Positions 10,474 through 22,149 are shown, counted from the first letter of the stretch. The stretch is DNA of 64,000 bases from Enoplolaimus lenunculus (GCA_030248215.1 JASANG010001227.1:248001-312000), one strand, 5' to 3'. Program-made: numbers and translations. The notes: generated from the sequence alone by a model not told the origin.

Positions 10474-13400
10474 TTAAAAACTGTCTCTTTTGATTGGCTG
10501 GTTCCGAGGTTCGGTTGCAGCCGGGACGTTTTGTACTGTTGCCACGTCAGCGTTACAACTAAGCGACGATTGTTTCAGTGAACATCGACGCAAAATCGGC
10601 CGAATCCTTGACGATAATTTTCGCACAACTTGTTTGTGTATCTTTGGCTTTTTACCAGGACTTTGACTCCGCCCTATTGTCGTTTCAGCGTTTTGATTTG
10701 GTGTTGTTTTTGACGTTGGCGAATTTGACTTGTTAATCGCCGCGTATTGGTTCAATCCTTGATCCAATGAGCAGCCGCCTTCTAGTTTACTAGTCGGCGA
10801 TGACAGCGTGCCAAAGCTGACTGAACATGTAACTTCGGAGGCACCTGTCATTGGCTGAAGCGTGTCTCGGATCGGTGGTGGCGGAGTTGCCGATTGCTGA
10901 TTGGCGGTGTATTCTTCCCGGTTGTATGCGGCTCGTAAATGTTGTCTCAATTCGTATTCAGTGCTTGATGCCGATGCACGATAAGGTTTTGCTGGTCTCT
11001 CGCCAATCGCTGTTCGTTCTTTCGCTTCGACCGTTTTCATGATTCCAATTGGTTGTTCTACACTTGTCAATTTTGCTGATGACTGTTGTTGTTGCGCTGC
11101 TGAATCAGAAGATTTTGATCGCAACTCTAAAGGACTGTTGGAAAGTGCGTATCGATAGGGTTGTAGGCTTTGTTTGGACAGCGCGGATGGTTCATCGTTA
11201 TCATGAACAGCAACGTGGTCTTGTAGCCATGAAACAGTTTTTTGCCCAATATTAATCTGACTGCTCCCTGTGGCGTCTGGAGGCAAGTTTCCAGGTGGCG
11301 GTGGACTGACTGACTGATGATCAAGAGATTGGCCTCGAGAAATCGGTGGGCGATGTAGAACAACGCTTGTTTGGATTTCGTGTTGTCCACCAGCGATTCG
11401 TTGTGGTCCCAGCAAATGTCTCGATCCGCCGCCACTGCTGGGACTCCACGATCCTGGCGGTCCAGTGGGATAATCGACACTGCTCGCGCCGCTTGACTGG
11501 CCTGACATTCGTCGCACAAACGGTTGCAACAACGAAAATCCTCCATGTTGATCCGACACTGGGCCAAACGTCGGCGATCGCTTTCCTCCTCCGTCTCGAG
11601 TTTTGTTGTTGCCCGATTTCGCCAAATCGCCATTGACGCGACCGCAACTCGATGACCAATGATCGCTGCCAGTTCGTGAATTGCTTCCAACCCGCGATAG
11701 TTTTTCAGTGCTTGATTTTGTTGATTTTGTTGTAGCGATCGATTTTGTCGACTTTGCTTTGTTGCCCGGTTGCTCGTCGTCATCATCGTCGTCCACCGAT
11801 CGTTGTCGAGGCATCGGGACACGAGCGCCAGCTTCAATTCGAAAACATTGACTTCCAAGTCGCTCGCGACCGTCTGACGCAACACTGAGCGACATTTGTG
11901 ACGGCGGTTCCGCTACTTCTCTTGCGTCATCTTCGTCGTCATGATACAAAGATTTCGCTTTCGTCAAAAACGCTGGACTTTTTGATCGACTTTTCACTGT
12001 TGATCGCTGCTGGTCTGTCCTCATTGTTGCTGTTGTTTCGCTGGATCGTTTTAGAGTTCTGTCCTCGATGTTGCTTCTTGTTGCGTCGTCTGGATCTCGA
12101 CGATTCGAAGATCGACAACTGTATGCTCGGACCAGCGGCTTTCGACGTGATGGCGACTCGGTTTGAGGCGATAAAGGTTGTCTGCTGTTGAAAAGAACAA
12201 TGTCTGTTCCACGGATTCCGTCAATTGCGATTGATACCGTCTGCAGTGGTTGCGTAGACATCAATTCGTTTGTGCTGGCACTCAGTGCTGGAAGACCAGG
12301 TTCGAGTACGACGGATGGAAGCACTTGTGAGTGGAGGAGTTCACGGGAAAGATCGACCGTGATCACATTGGAAGAAGCGGACGTGAATGAAGCCTGAAAT
12401 TGTACTGGAATCTGGACTGCTAATTTATAACCCCTTTCTTACATGAATATTTTCAATTTCATCTGAGAAGTCGTTCTATGGTAGGATTAGAACCACAGTC
12501 TCACGGGTGGGAGGCGTTTTGCGATGACCACTGTGCAATACTGTTGCTGGGAAACGTATGGCAAACTATTGAGTATGGCACAAATTGAAAATTTTAACAA
12601 TACATGCTGAGACAATTTTATAAAAATATGTTGGAATAATATGCCATTTTTTCCTAAATTTTCGAATGAAGAAAAATTTTCAATACCGAACATCGGGGAA
12701 AATTCCGGTCAAAAAATACCGGATTCATTACCGGAACAGGATCGTGAAAAATACCGCATTTTACTATCGGAACCGGAATTCTGGTTGCACCCTGCTCACA
12801 GTGTTTGTATTATTCGTATATTATTTGTATTTAGTTGCTCATAGCATACAGTAAAACTGATTAGGTTAAGTTCCGCCAACAAAAATTTTCTCCACACATA
12901 ACGACAGAAATAATAAAATAGTCCGAGTCTTAATCGTTATGCTTGAGCTGGGAGAATAATATACAGTGGTGGGGGAACTTTTACCTTTTACACTGCAAAA
13001 ACTGGTGAGTCAAAATGACACTTCGAAATAAACTTTACACGACTACGCAACGTGAATCAAATTCGACTCCGCCACAGTCAAATTCGACTCACTGAGTCGC
13101 ACGTTTGACTCTGTCGGAGTTGAATTTGACTCGGTTTGTGTAGTCCTGTAAAGCCTATTTCGGAGAGAGTCAATTTGATTCACCATTTTTTGCAGTGTAT
13201 CAAATTAACATTAATGTGGAAGGAGATGAATAAGTAGCGGAAACTGTAGATTATTTAGAAACCCTATTTTGTTAGGACAAAATGTTTAAATTCACTTGAA
13301 TAACTGTTAAGCGAGGAAACCAGACGACCCTATAATTGGCGTGCCTTTGTTTAGATAGCTTGAACATGAATTAGAATCTAGAATTGGTGCACACAATGTG

Positions 13401-14637
13401 AATTTTTATCAAAATAGTTGTCAAAAATCGTCTGGTCACGTTTAAAATCCATAGATATCGCGTCGTAGATAAATAATTCATCCTCAGCAAATCAATATAT
13501 TAAAGCTGGAACGCCCCAATACGTATTTTGGGCAAGTTTCCTGCGTAATCTGTTTGCAATAGTTGCATAGCACATAGACGCGATTGTTCTATAATTAAAA
13601 AACTAGTATATATTAAAAATATCCTGTAGAATAAAGTTTTCAGCTGTGTTACAATTTTACAATTTATAACAAGGTTGAATTGTACTTATCATTTCACAGT
13701 AAAATTCCCAAATCTTTTCTGCACTGACCTGCGACTGACCATCACCTTTAGCGACGCCTTGTTCAAGTTCCAGAGTATTTCCTGCAATTGACGTCACTAT
13801 GGTTGGTGGACTGGTCTTGGTATAACCTCCAGCGTCATCATATTCGCCCAATTTGGCTTCACTTTCGTTCGGTATTTGTTCCGTTTCGTATCGTTGTGGT
13901 TCCTGGCGTGGATCGTTTTTACGTTGACCAAAACCCATCTGTTGGCCCATTTCAGTTCTAGTCGCATCTGTAACTTCCTTTGTTGGCATAACTGTAAGTT
14001 CAGATTGGCTGCCTTCCGTTTCATGTTTGTCATGATCCATCCAATCAGCATCGTCATAATCGTCATCAGAAATGATGTCATTCGCCAGTGTTGAGTTTTG
14101 ACCGAGTTGGCTCATACCCAGCGATGACGTTTTCAATACATGTGATTCTGTTGTTGTTGTTTGATCTTCATCGTGATCGACGTATCTTTGATGTCCACCA
14201 CTCTCGACGCATTGTGTTGCTCTTTGGTCTCCACCGCTTCTGATGTATCGAGTTGCACTTTGATCTTTACCGCCGCCTCCATCGTTGTCACTTCCTGAAT
14301 CGCTATCCAATGAAGTACGCCGTCGCAACAGACCAGCGCCTTTGTAGACAGGCGTCTGTTGCTGTGACGTCGTCGTGACTGTAGACACAACGGCGCCGCT
14401 GCAGCTGTCTCCACCGCCGTCTGCAGAGCAATCGCTGGCGTTCGAGTTGCGTTTACGCCAATGGAATTCGCCCAGCGATCGCTTTCCAGCTGCAACAACT
14501 GCAAGTCGAGACGTTGCGGTTGCCGCGACTCCTGACGGCGATTTTTGGTTAAGTTTTGTTTTTATTTTTGTTGTTGTTGTTGTAGTTGTTGGTGCTGTCG
14601 TCGTCGTCGTCGTCGTCGTTGTTATTGTTGTTGTTGT

Positions 14638-14669
<32 letters not shown>

Positions 14670-14862
14670 CTGAAGTTGTTGCTGTTTGAGTTGCGTTGGA
14701 TTCAGTTGATGTGACGTCAACGTGTGCCGTGTTAATGCGAGCATCTTCAATTTCAGGCTGAGATTTGCGTTGGACGAAATGTTTAACGCGACTTTTCGAC
14801 AGCAAACCGCTATGTTTACGGATAATACTTGATTTTTGATGAACCGTTTCAGAAAGACTCAT
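10474..14862 (-). CDS. large disordered Ser/Thr/Gln-rich protein (2 exons), unknown function
   Basis: Exon 1 is 14862-13729 and exon 2 is 12393-10474, joined in phase 0 (donor CAG|GTCAGTG, acceptor ATTTCAG|GC). The product is 1017 residues. The start is supported by an in-frame stop five codons upstream with no acceptor in between. The protein is low-complexity throughout: a run of Thr near residues 65-100 broken by Ile, Ala and Lys; basic Ser-rich stretches; acidic runs (VDDDDDDEQ, YHDDEDDAREV); QQQQ; PPPP. Possible basophilic kinase sites are LLRRRTSLDSDS and LRRCSLKQSS. The most ordered-looking part is near the C-terminus (KKPKIHKQVVRKLSSRIRPI). No signal peptide, membrane segment or known domain was recognised. 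A cytoplasmic or nuclear scaffold or regulator is only a guess. The overlapping frame at 11127-11885 is a shadow. Confidence 0.75.
12410..12985. other. repeat relics in the intron of the disordered-protein gene
   Basis: At 12424-12530 there is a diverged copy of the TTAA-flanked tRNA-like element (CCCCTTTCTTACATGAATAT, then TAGGATTAGAACC). At 12690-12796 there is a CCGGAACCGGAATT-rich element ending GGTTGCACCCTG, whose inverse (CAGGGTGCAACCGGAATT) recurs at 54579. No coding sequence was seen. Confidence 0.55.
12991..13197. mobile_element. TA-flanked palindromic MITE, CACTGCAAAA family
   Basis: The ends CACTGCAAAAACTGGTGAG and TTTTTTGCAGTG are inverse, with TA at 12989-12990 and 13198-13199. 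It is a near-complete palindrome within the intron of the disordered-protein gene. Confidence 0.85.
14565..14690. repeat. (GTT)n/(GTC)n trinucleotide tract inside coding exon
   Basis: On the plus strand the tract reads GTTGTTGTTGTT with GTC, GCT and ATT interruptions. On the minus strand it encodes the poly-Thr run of the disordered protein. Repeat-length change here would alter the protein in frame. Confidence 0.9.
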
Positions 14863-15004
14863 TGGATTTTGTTTTCAAAGTCGATTATATCAGCAATTGT
14901 TTCATTTACGCTTTGTTTTTTGCTTAATTTATAAAATATTTATTACTCAAATTAGTATTTTTCTATTTAAAGTAAATTTTGAGACAAAAATTTATACAAC
15001 AATG

Positions 15005-15169
15005 CGGGACCGTAGCCTAGGGGGGGGCAGAGGGGCTCAGCCCCCCCTGGAAAAACTTTGGCCCCCTAGAAAAGTTTCAACCTTGTTTGTAAGTCGTTGA
15101 AAACCGTTGAAGGTAACTCTTGAAAATTTTTAGCCCCCCCCCTAGCAAGGCGGGCTGGCTACGGGCCTG
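15005..15169. mobile_element. hAT-like MITE with GGGACCGTAGCC ends
   Basis: It begins CGGGACCGTAGCCTAGGGGG and ends GGCTGGCTACGGGCCTG. The flanks CAACAATG (14997-15004) and AAACAATG (15170-15177) match at 7 of 8 bases, the duplication size of hAT elements. The interior is rich in runs of C and G. It lies just upstream of the disordered-protein gene. Confidence 0.7.
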
Positions 15170-15179
15170 AAACAATGAC

Positions 15180-15430
15180 GTTTTATAATCTTCCCACGAA
15201 CCATTGTAAGTAACTCAGCGACACCTGTGACCAGCAAATACACAATGCACAGGTGTAACAATTATTAAACGTGCGTCCATAACAAAATATCTACAAGACG
15301 TGAGAGCCGGCTCAGGATCAAGCTTCAGGCTCTATAGAACAGTGATGATACTAAACGCGTTTTATAGGAAAGAAAGTAAGAGTTTCGAATCAAAGCTTAA
15401 TTTGAATTTACATCTCAGATGAAATAGAAA
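15180..15430. mobile_element. diverged relative of the TTAA-flanked tRNA-like element
   Basis: ACAAGACGTGAGAGCCGGCT followed by AAGCTTCAGGCTC, TAGAACAGTGATGATACT and TTTCGAATC matches the order of motifs in the 264-bp elements at 18702, 41904 and 45931, but at lower identity. Confidence 0.5.
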
Positions 15431-15496
15431 AAATATATACGGAAAAACTTATGTTAATATTTGCGAAAATTGAACTAAAGTTGTACCAATATAAAG

Positions 15497-15750
15497 AACT
15501 GGGGCGGAACAGTATTATAGGCATATTCCTAATCCTAAGCCTAAGCCTGAGCCTAAGCATAAGCCTGAGCCTAAGCGTTAGAATGACCATATTCCTAAGC
15601 CTAAGCCTAAGCATAAGCCCTAAACGTAAGAATGAGCATATTCGTAAGCCTAAGCCTAAGCCCAAGCCAAGCAAAAAATAGTCTAAAGCGTGTGGTTACC
15701 GTTTTCTAGTCCCACAGAAAAACGTTCCGCCTCTGATCTTTACATAAACC
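15497..15750. mobile_element. GGCCCATGTAAAGATC-type element with CCTAAG tract
   Basis: It has GGGGCGGAACAGTATTATAG near the left end and AACGTTCCGCCTCTGATCTT near the right end. Between are CCTAAGCCTAAGCCTGAGCC hexamers and the typical CAAAAAATAGTCTAAAGC. Confidence 0.7.
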
Positions 15751-16520
15751 AAAACTTGTATAAATATAAAATTACACCTTGGTTTCTACCTTCGTATCGG
15801 TTGGTTTACAAATCGACCGAATGACCTTAACAACTGAGCCGAGTTTTACAATCGACAACAGAATCATTTTTTATTTGTAGTCATTGTTGTTTCTGGTGCT
15901 TTTGTTCACATTTGTAAAACCGTAATGGCGAAAAATGATAAGGTATCAAAACAAGCCTTTCTTGGCGTAGATGACATCGCCGCGTTATCGACAGTGTCAC
16001 CCAGGCCTTAACCCTTGAACAACATTCAGAACACCAAGCAGACGATAAGCTGTTTCTCCCCTCAGAAAGCATTTTAGGCATTGCCACCATAAGCATTTAC
16101 AACCCCGGCCGGAATGCGGAAATGTCATCTGTTGACGCGCGTCTTCAAATATGTCCCCCCACAAGGTATGCTAGATCTAATGCGGTGTTCACGTTACCAT
16201 TTGTGTATTTGATACCTATTTTATCGCCAAATACAGAAGCATAAATAAGGTTATCGTCATAATTTTTGATACCCGACTCAGGTGCTAAAATTCTGCCTGC
16301 AGCTTACGATCTTCTGGACCACCCAATCAAGTAGTCGAATCCCCTGCGTTGTTTTGCTCAATTTTTCTGCCCGAGACGGTTGTTTGAGTTACGAATCTAT
16401 TCATTTCTACCCCCATCAATAGCTACAGCTTTCCACTGAACAGAGTTGCGTATAACAGCTGGAGTTGATACCTGATTTGCGCTAAAATTTAATTTTTTAC
16501 TGCGAGCTGGACACAAGCAG
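15751..16520. other. gene-free stretch
   Basis: No supported gene or repeat family was recognised. Open frames are short and without splice or start support. Confidence 0.4.
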
Positions 16521-16522
16521 TC

Positions 16523-16862
16523 GTGACGTCAACAACAACGGTGAATACAGCAGCAGCAGCAACAGCAACAACAACACCACCAACAACACCAACAACAACA
16601 ACAACAACAACAACAACACCAACAACAAAACAACAACAACAACAACACCAACAACAACACCAACAACAACAACAACAACAACACCAACAACGACAACAAC
16701 ACCAACAACGACAACAACACCAACAACAACACCAACAACGACAACAACACCAACACCAACAACAACAACAACAACAACAACAACACCAACAACGATAACA
16801 ACACCAACAACGACAACAACACCAACAACAACACCAACAACGACAACAAAACCAACAACAAT
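16523..16862. repeat. (CAA)n microsatellite with CAC and CGA variants
   Basis: About 340 bp of AACAACAAC interrupted by ACCAAC and GACAAC units. Long open frames on both strands (Thr/Gln-rich or Leu/Val-rich) follow from the trinucleotide period. No splice site or domain supports a gene. Confidence 0.9.
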
Positions 16863-16924
16863 AGCTTAGGAGAACAGATCAGATTTGCTCCCAGTGAACG
16901 GTCGGAGTCATGGTTATTCAAATC

Positions 16925-18260
16925 TTAGGTATTAAAAGTGTTTTCTTCTTTTTTTCAGAAATTTCGGGGCATATTATTCCTTTACACTGAAGCATGGTAG
17001 TATATACCCAAAACCAAAATACTGCAAAAACAATCCCAATTTGAGATAACACAATAATTGCCGGCGAATAACCGGATATTCTAGTTCCGTTCCCGGTACA
17101 AATCGATATTCGTGACTGTTTGCAGCTTGCAATTGCAATTTTTTTATGAAACGCGTTTCGAACAATGTTTGCACGCGCAAATTGCAACTGCAATTTCTTG
17201 ACGCAAAAACGCGCAGGTTTAAATGTTAAACTGAAATCGTTTATGTGATAAACCAAAACTTTATGTGGATGTCAACAAATCACGTATTTGAAAACCACGC
17301 GCTCGTCTCTACATCTTTGCAGACATGTATTTTGCCCACTTATATCCTACAGCCAATATTCTCAAATGTGTATAGCACCTATCACAGCCTTCCAACAATT
17401 ATGAAATGACGTAAAACATTTGAACCTTTACAGGTTTTAGAATTGAACTATTGTGTATCCCTTAGAGGTTAACAAAGATTTATTGCTCGTAGCGTTCGCT
17501 CACAGAAAATTCATGAGATATTTGGTACAAAATCGAGTCACAATTCTGGGTTTTTCGCGTTTCAAACAACCACCAGCGGATTTAGAAATTTCTGCCGACA
17601 CCGAATGGGCTGGCGCAACTTGCCAACACACAATTCTTTACTGTATGTTATATATATGTGCCAATGTTATAAGAGGGAAAAATTGTAAGACAAGAACCTT
17701 ACCATTTTATCACAAAACATTTTGTAACGGATGGCCTTACGCTCCCTATCCGCTCTCGTCTGTTTCTGGATCAGCAAACAGCATCTTTCAAACGGCTTGT
17801 TAGCCTGCAAAGTCTAAGTGGAATCGTCAGTGTAACAAAACCGCTATTTCACCGTTAATATAAACCATTTTTTTCGCACAACTTGAAAAACGGTTGGTAT
17901 TTTCAACACATTTCGTTTAAGCAAGGCAAATGCCGACAAGGATCGAAGCATAAAAGCTGCAGCCGAAAAGATTTGTGGCTGGCTTGGGTGACTTTTAAGA
18001 GTTCCAAATGTCATAAATACCAAAACCGACGCGGTTTGGTTATATTTTGAGAGGCCGATTGTTTTCAAGGGCTAAATTGTACCTTTACAAAACCGTCACA
18101 GCTATTAATGACACATATTTCGGGGGGTCAAACGGAATTTTCGTATTTTTAACATTTCAAAAAACGGGGCTGTTGTTGCTGTAAGATGATGTTCACTGTA
18201 GTAATTGCTAAACAATATCTGGGGGTCGCCTAATCACGCTGTTGACACCGATCGACGCGT
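16925..18260. other. gene-free stretch with dispersed repeat pieces
   Basis: 17670-17735 contains AATTGTAAGACAAGAACC followed by CATTTTATCACAAAACATTT. The same motif recurs at 8925-8990 and inverted at 23110-23250, so it is repetitive. No gene was recognised. Confidence 0.4.
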
Positions 18261-18264
18261 AAAG

Positions 18265-18329
18265 CTTGTGTAGTCAGGAAAAGCCTATTTCGGAGAGAGT
18301 CAATTTGACTCACCAGTTTTTGCAGTGTA
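18265..18329. mobile_element. half copy of the CACTGCAAAA palindrome family
   Basis: Only the right arm is present: GTGTAGTCAGGAAAAGCC, then GGAGAGAGTCAATTTGACTC and TTTTTGCAGTGTA. Confidence 0.7.
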
Positions 18330-18701
18330 CCGTTGAAATTTGCGGAAAAGCACGAAAAAAGCATACTTTTTAAACACGCTTAAAACTACGAATCTACAGG
18401 ATATTTGAGGTTCAGTTATTTCTATCTCTCGCCATGCTCGCTCGTACACACAAGCGAGTATAATAAAAGTATCAATCAGCACCTTCCTTGAGGCAAACTG
18501 TGTCTACTGAGTGTTGTGTACCCGTTCCGAAATGAAATCCTCATTAAACTAACGGTTAAGGCTTCTGTTTACTGATCTTTTGGCTTGAGCGACCTTAATT
18601 TACTCTGTGTTACCTGGTAACAAACATATAGCGTTGGAACATATACAGGAAACACGATGATTCATTTATACGATAGTTACGTTGGGTTCATAGTGTTTTA
18701 A

Positions 18702-18965
18702 CCCCTTCTAACATTGAGTTGCCTGTAGGCAACTCAGCGCAGTGTATATACATTAAATAGTATATATCGCACCGTGTTTAACAATTGCAACGCGTATACA
18801 TAGGACTAAATCACCACAAGACGTGAGAGCCCCCTCGGGCTCGAGCGTCAAGCTCCTATTGCTGAGTGGTGATGGTATACGCCTCCCACTCCAGTCACTG
18901 GAGTTCGAATCCTAGCATAAAAGTAGGTCGCAGGGGAAATAGAAAATATTCATGTGAGAAAGGGT
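18702..18965 (+). mobile_element. 264-bp TTAA-flanked element with tRNA-like promoter boxes
   Basis: TTAA lies on both sides (18698-18701, 18966-18969). The ends are CCCCTTCTAACATTGAG and, inverted, ACCCTTTCTCACATG. The interior has TTGCTGAGTGGTGATGG (A-box-like) and GAGTTCGAATCC (B-box-like) about 45 bp apart, as in a tRNA gene or SINE head. TTAA duplication and CCC ends fit a piggyBac-type MITE. Copies of exactly the same length are at 41904-42167 and 45931-46194. Confidence 0.75.
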
Positions 18966-19040
18966 TTAAGCTGGCTTATTCTGGTTAAGTAGGAAAAGTT
19001 AAACGCTTGATTCTACCCAAACGATAAACACAAGATCAAC

Positions 19041-19146
19041 ACAGCAAAAAATGTTTAGTCAAATTGACTCTCTCCGAAATAGGCTTTTCGGGCCTACACA
19101 AACTGAGTCAAATTCGAATCGGTCAAAGTCAAATTCGTCTCATTCT
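19041..19146. mobile_element. half copy of the CACTGCAAAA palindrome family
   Basis: The left arm is present (CAAAAAATGTTTAGTC, then CTCTCCGAAATAGGC and ACACAAACTGAGTCAAATTC). The right arm is absent. Confidence 0.65.
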
Positions 19147-19318
19147 TTTTGATATACGACGGGTAAACTGGGCGATAACAACAATGCCCTGTCACCAATT
19201 TTTAAATGTATAGCGCAGTCCAAAATCTCAACAAGACATCAGATACCCGTCCGGCTATAGGCCTAACAGTGCGGGACAGAGGTTTAGTCTTATGTACGTT
19301 TAACTTTAATGCTTTGTA

Positions 19319-19575
19319 CACTGTAAATTCCAATGAGTTGATTAATAAATTCAGCTTGCGAGTTGGTTATTTCTGAATTAATATCAATGAGCATTAACTC
19401 ACTGTAAGTTGAACCGATTCTTACTCTGAGTTGAGTTGACTCTGAGTGAGTTGATTAGTTAAAACAGAATGAATGGAATCAACTCAAAATTCTGAGTTCT
19501 CGCAGTCCTAACTCCGACTGAGTGATTCAACTCATTCTGAGCGAAAATCAACTCACTGAATTTTACACTGTAAAT
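19319..19575. mobile_element. GAGTTGA-rich palindromic MITE
   Basis: It starts CACTGTAAATTCCAATGAG after GTA. Repeated GAGTTGA and TCAACTCA motifs fill the interior. The right border near ACACTGTAAATGCC is less clear. Confidence 0.65.
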
Positions 19576-19826
19576 GCCAGTCTACAACGAATATGACCTT
19601 TGCAGGCAGTACCCCAGTCTTAGCTTTGAAATGTTTTAATATTTTTCAGACAGAATTCATGGGAACAACAACATTTGTGGCTGTTCCAGAATAATTTTCT
19701 GATTAAAATTGAAATTTAATTCAAAATGATAACAAAATTTGCTTGAACAAAACAACTCAGCTTTAGATTATCATTTAAAAAAATAGCAGATCATAAATAT
19801 TGCTTTATTCAAGCTTATATGTCTTC

Positions 19827-20205
19827 GGCCAATGTAAAGAACAGGGGCGGAACAGTATTATAAGCTTATTCTTAACCCTAAGCCTATTTAAACCTAAGCC
19901 TAAGTCTAAGCGTAATAATGAGCATATTCCTAAGCCTAAGCCTAAGCCTAAACGTAATAATGAGCATATTCCTAAGCCTAAAAGCCTAAGCGTAAGCCAA
20001 GCAAAAATTAGTCTGAAACTTTAAGCTTACTCTATTGCAGTTGACCATATTCCTAAGCCTAAGCATAAGCCTAAACGTAATAATGAGCATATTCCTAAGC
20101 CTAAAAGCCTAAGCGTAAGCCAAGCAAAAAATTAGTCTAAAACTTTAAGCTTACTCTATTGCAGTCCCACAAAAAAATGTTCCGCCCCTGATCGTTACAT
20201 GGGCC
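19827..20205. mobile_element. GGCCCATG-type element with CCTAAG tract, exact 8-bp target duplication
   Basis: The ends are GGCCAATGTAAAGAACAGGG and, inverted, GGCCCATGTAACGATCAGGG. ATGTCTTC flanks it on both sides (19819-19826 and 20206-20213). The interior is partly duplicated: AACGTAATAATGAGCATATT and the CCTAAG block with AAATTAGTCTGAAACTTTAA occur twice. Confidence 0.9.
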
Positions 20206-20690
20206 ATGTCTTCTAAGCCCCAAAACATGTCAAAATAAAACAAGCCTGTCGTTGTTTTGTATAATTAATATTTTGTTCTCAATAGATTTGATTATTACAA
20301 CACGAATCATGTGTTCTTGGTGGGTACAGAAATTTTTGGCAAGAGAACGCGTGATAATGTTGAATAAATCCTCGCGAGCAAAGCGAACGATAAGCCAAAC
20401 TGAAATTAAACGTATCAAATTTTAATAGCAAATTTAGGTTTTGATATCGGATTGAGCAGCATAGCGTGCGTGGACCAGATATCTGCCAAAGGATAAACAA
20501 TATAAGCTTGTATAAATTTGAATTATTGAAATTAATATGGTTTGTATAAGCCTACAGCGGATGAAGTATATCGCAGAAATTGTTTTTTTATCACCGTGCG
20601 ATAAAAACAATTCAAGTGATAGAAACAAATACAATTACCGAAGCGACCCAAACAAGACTGAGTGAGTGAGGATGCTTTTACCGGCCCATG
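20206..20690. other. gene-free stretch
   Basis: AT-rich, with no supported gene, array or recognised element. Confidence 0.4.
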
Positions 20691-20888
20691 GGCCTATGTT
20701 ACTTTAAGGGGCGTCCATGTTTCTGGTGAGTCCGCAAAAGAGTAGTTTAGATTTTAGATTACATTTTTTGCTTAGGGTTAGGCTTATTTTTAGGTCTGGA
20801 CCCATTTTTACGCTTATGCTTAGGCTTTTAGTCTTAGGCTTATTGATAAATTTATACTACAGTTGCGGCCCCGCTCTATACATTGGCC
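20691..20888. mobile_element. GGCCCATG-type element with mixed ends
   Basis: The left end (GGCCTATGTTACTTTAAGGG) is of the TTACTTT subtype. The right end, inverted (GGCCAATGTATAGAGCGGGG), is of the TATAGAACAGG subtype. The interior has the usual GAGTAGTTTAGATTTTAGAT and CTTAGGCTT motifs. Mixed ends suggest recombination or diversification between subtypes. Confidence 0.65.
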
Positions 20889-20894
20889 GTTTTA

Positions 20895-21260
20895 CCTATC
20901 CAGAGGGTAGCCTTTGTTATTCGGTTACGGACTGTTATTTATTTTTAATTTGGTTCATGTTTTAGTTGAATCCGACACCCTTATTTTTTGATTCTTTGGT
21001 TTAGGTACAGCTGACTTCCTCGGAAGCTTTTTTGCTGATTGCCATTTGCGCTCTATTTCTTATTCGGATTTAAAAAGTTTGTGCGGGTTGTCTGAAGACG
21101 GTGTTACTGGTTTAAGCAGTCTTGGCCATTCTTCTGCTATGGTATCCTTAATGGACTTTAATTAGGACTTATGGACTCTACCCGCTAACGGACTCTGATT
21201 TGTGTTGTCAGACTCCTATTGATTGGGGCTCAAAAAGGGTACTCATCTTCTTTCGTCGTC
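20895..21260 (-). mobile_element. unclassified dispersed repeat (GTAACCGAATAACAAGG family), inverted
   Basis: CCAGAGGGTAGCCTTTGTTA and TTCGGTTACGGACTG here are the inverse of sequences at 44600-44665 and 30605-30660. The segment with ATGGACTCTACCCGCTAACG and CCTATTGATTGGGGCTC inversely matches 44300-44380. The termini are not resolved. Confidence 0.5.
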
Positions 21261-21322
21261 TTCATCCGGTCGCTACTGCAAGTCTTTCCGATTTTTCTAT
21301 GCTCGTGTAACGGCGATTTGAA

Positions 21323-21960
21323 GCCTAAGCCTAAGCCTAAGCATAAGCATAAGCATAAGCCTAAGCCTAAGCCTAAGCCTAAGCCTAAGCCTAAGCCTAA
21401 GCCTAAGCCTAAGCCTAAGCCTAAGCCTAAGCCTAAGCCTAAGCCTAAGCCTAAGCCTAAGCCTAAGCCTAAGCCTAAGCCTAAGCCTAAGCCTAAGCCT
21501 AAGCCTAAGCCTAAGCCTAAGCCTAAGCCTAAGCCTAAGCCTAAGCCTAAGCCTAAGCCTAAGCCTAAGCCTAAGCCTAAGCCTAAGCCTAAGCCTAAGC
21601 CTAAGCCTAAGCCTAAGCCTAAGCCTAAGCCTAAGCCTAAGCCTAAGCCTAAGCCTAAGCCTAAGCCTAAGCCTAAGCCTAAGCCTAAGCCTAAGCCTAA
21701 GCCTAAGCCTAAGCCTAAGCCTAAGCCTAAGCCTAAGCCTAAGCCTAAGCCTAAGCCTAAGCCTAAGCCTAAGCCTAAGCCTAAGCCTAAGCCTAAGCCT
21801 AAGCCTAAGCCTAAGCCTAAGCCTAAGCCTAAGCCTAAGCCTAAGCCTAAGCCTAAGCCTAAGCCTAAGCCTAAGCCTAAGCCTAAGCCTAAGCCTAAGC
21901 CTAAGCCTAAGCCTAAGCCTAAGCCTAAGCCTAAGCCTAAGCCTAAGTCTAAGTCTAAGC
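21323..21960. repeat. 0.64 kb interstitial (GCCTAA)n block, nematode-telomere-type hexamer
   Basis: About 100 almost perfect units, with three GCATAA variants near the left end and two GTCTAA variants near the right end. The complement is (TTAGGC)n, the nematode telomere repeat. Unlike other hexamer tracts here, no GGCCCATG-type ends flank it. Unique-looking sequence lies on both sides, so it is internal. It reads as Lys-Pro, Gly-Leu or Arg-Leu repeats in different frames and is not a gene. Confidence 0.95.
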
Positions 21961-22149
21961 TTGCTGTTTGGTGGCGGACGGTACCGGAAGTAAAACAAAA
22001 TATACATTTGTTTGCGGTAACGTCTGTCGCCGCGCCGTACGCCAATCCGCGTACGATATCGAACGACGCTGGACGCCGCAGAAAGGTACCGTAAAAGTAT
22101 TAATTTGAAACGTAAAGGCGAAGCCAGTATTCTTTCTTGTAAATTACAC

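Noticed and set aside
11127-11885. 252-codon minus-strand frame
   Set aside because: It overlaps, in another frame, the exon of the disordered-protein gene, whose model has splice and phase support; low-complexity DNA explains the shadow.
16523-16921. Thr/Gln-rich and Leu/Val-rich frames
   Set aside because: They are translations of a (CAA)n microsatellite with no splice, start or domain support.
17453-17803. 116-codon plus-strand frame
   Set aside because: It starts at a non-ATG codon and part of it is a dispersed repeat also seen near 8930 and 23150.
18742-18925. A functional tRNA gene
   Set aside because: A- and B-box-like motifs are present, but no cloverleaf could be built with confidence and the sequence repeats as part of a 264-bp TTAA-flanked element.
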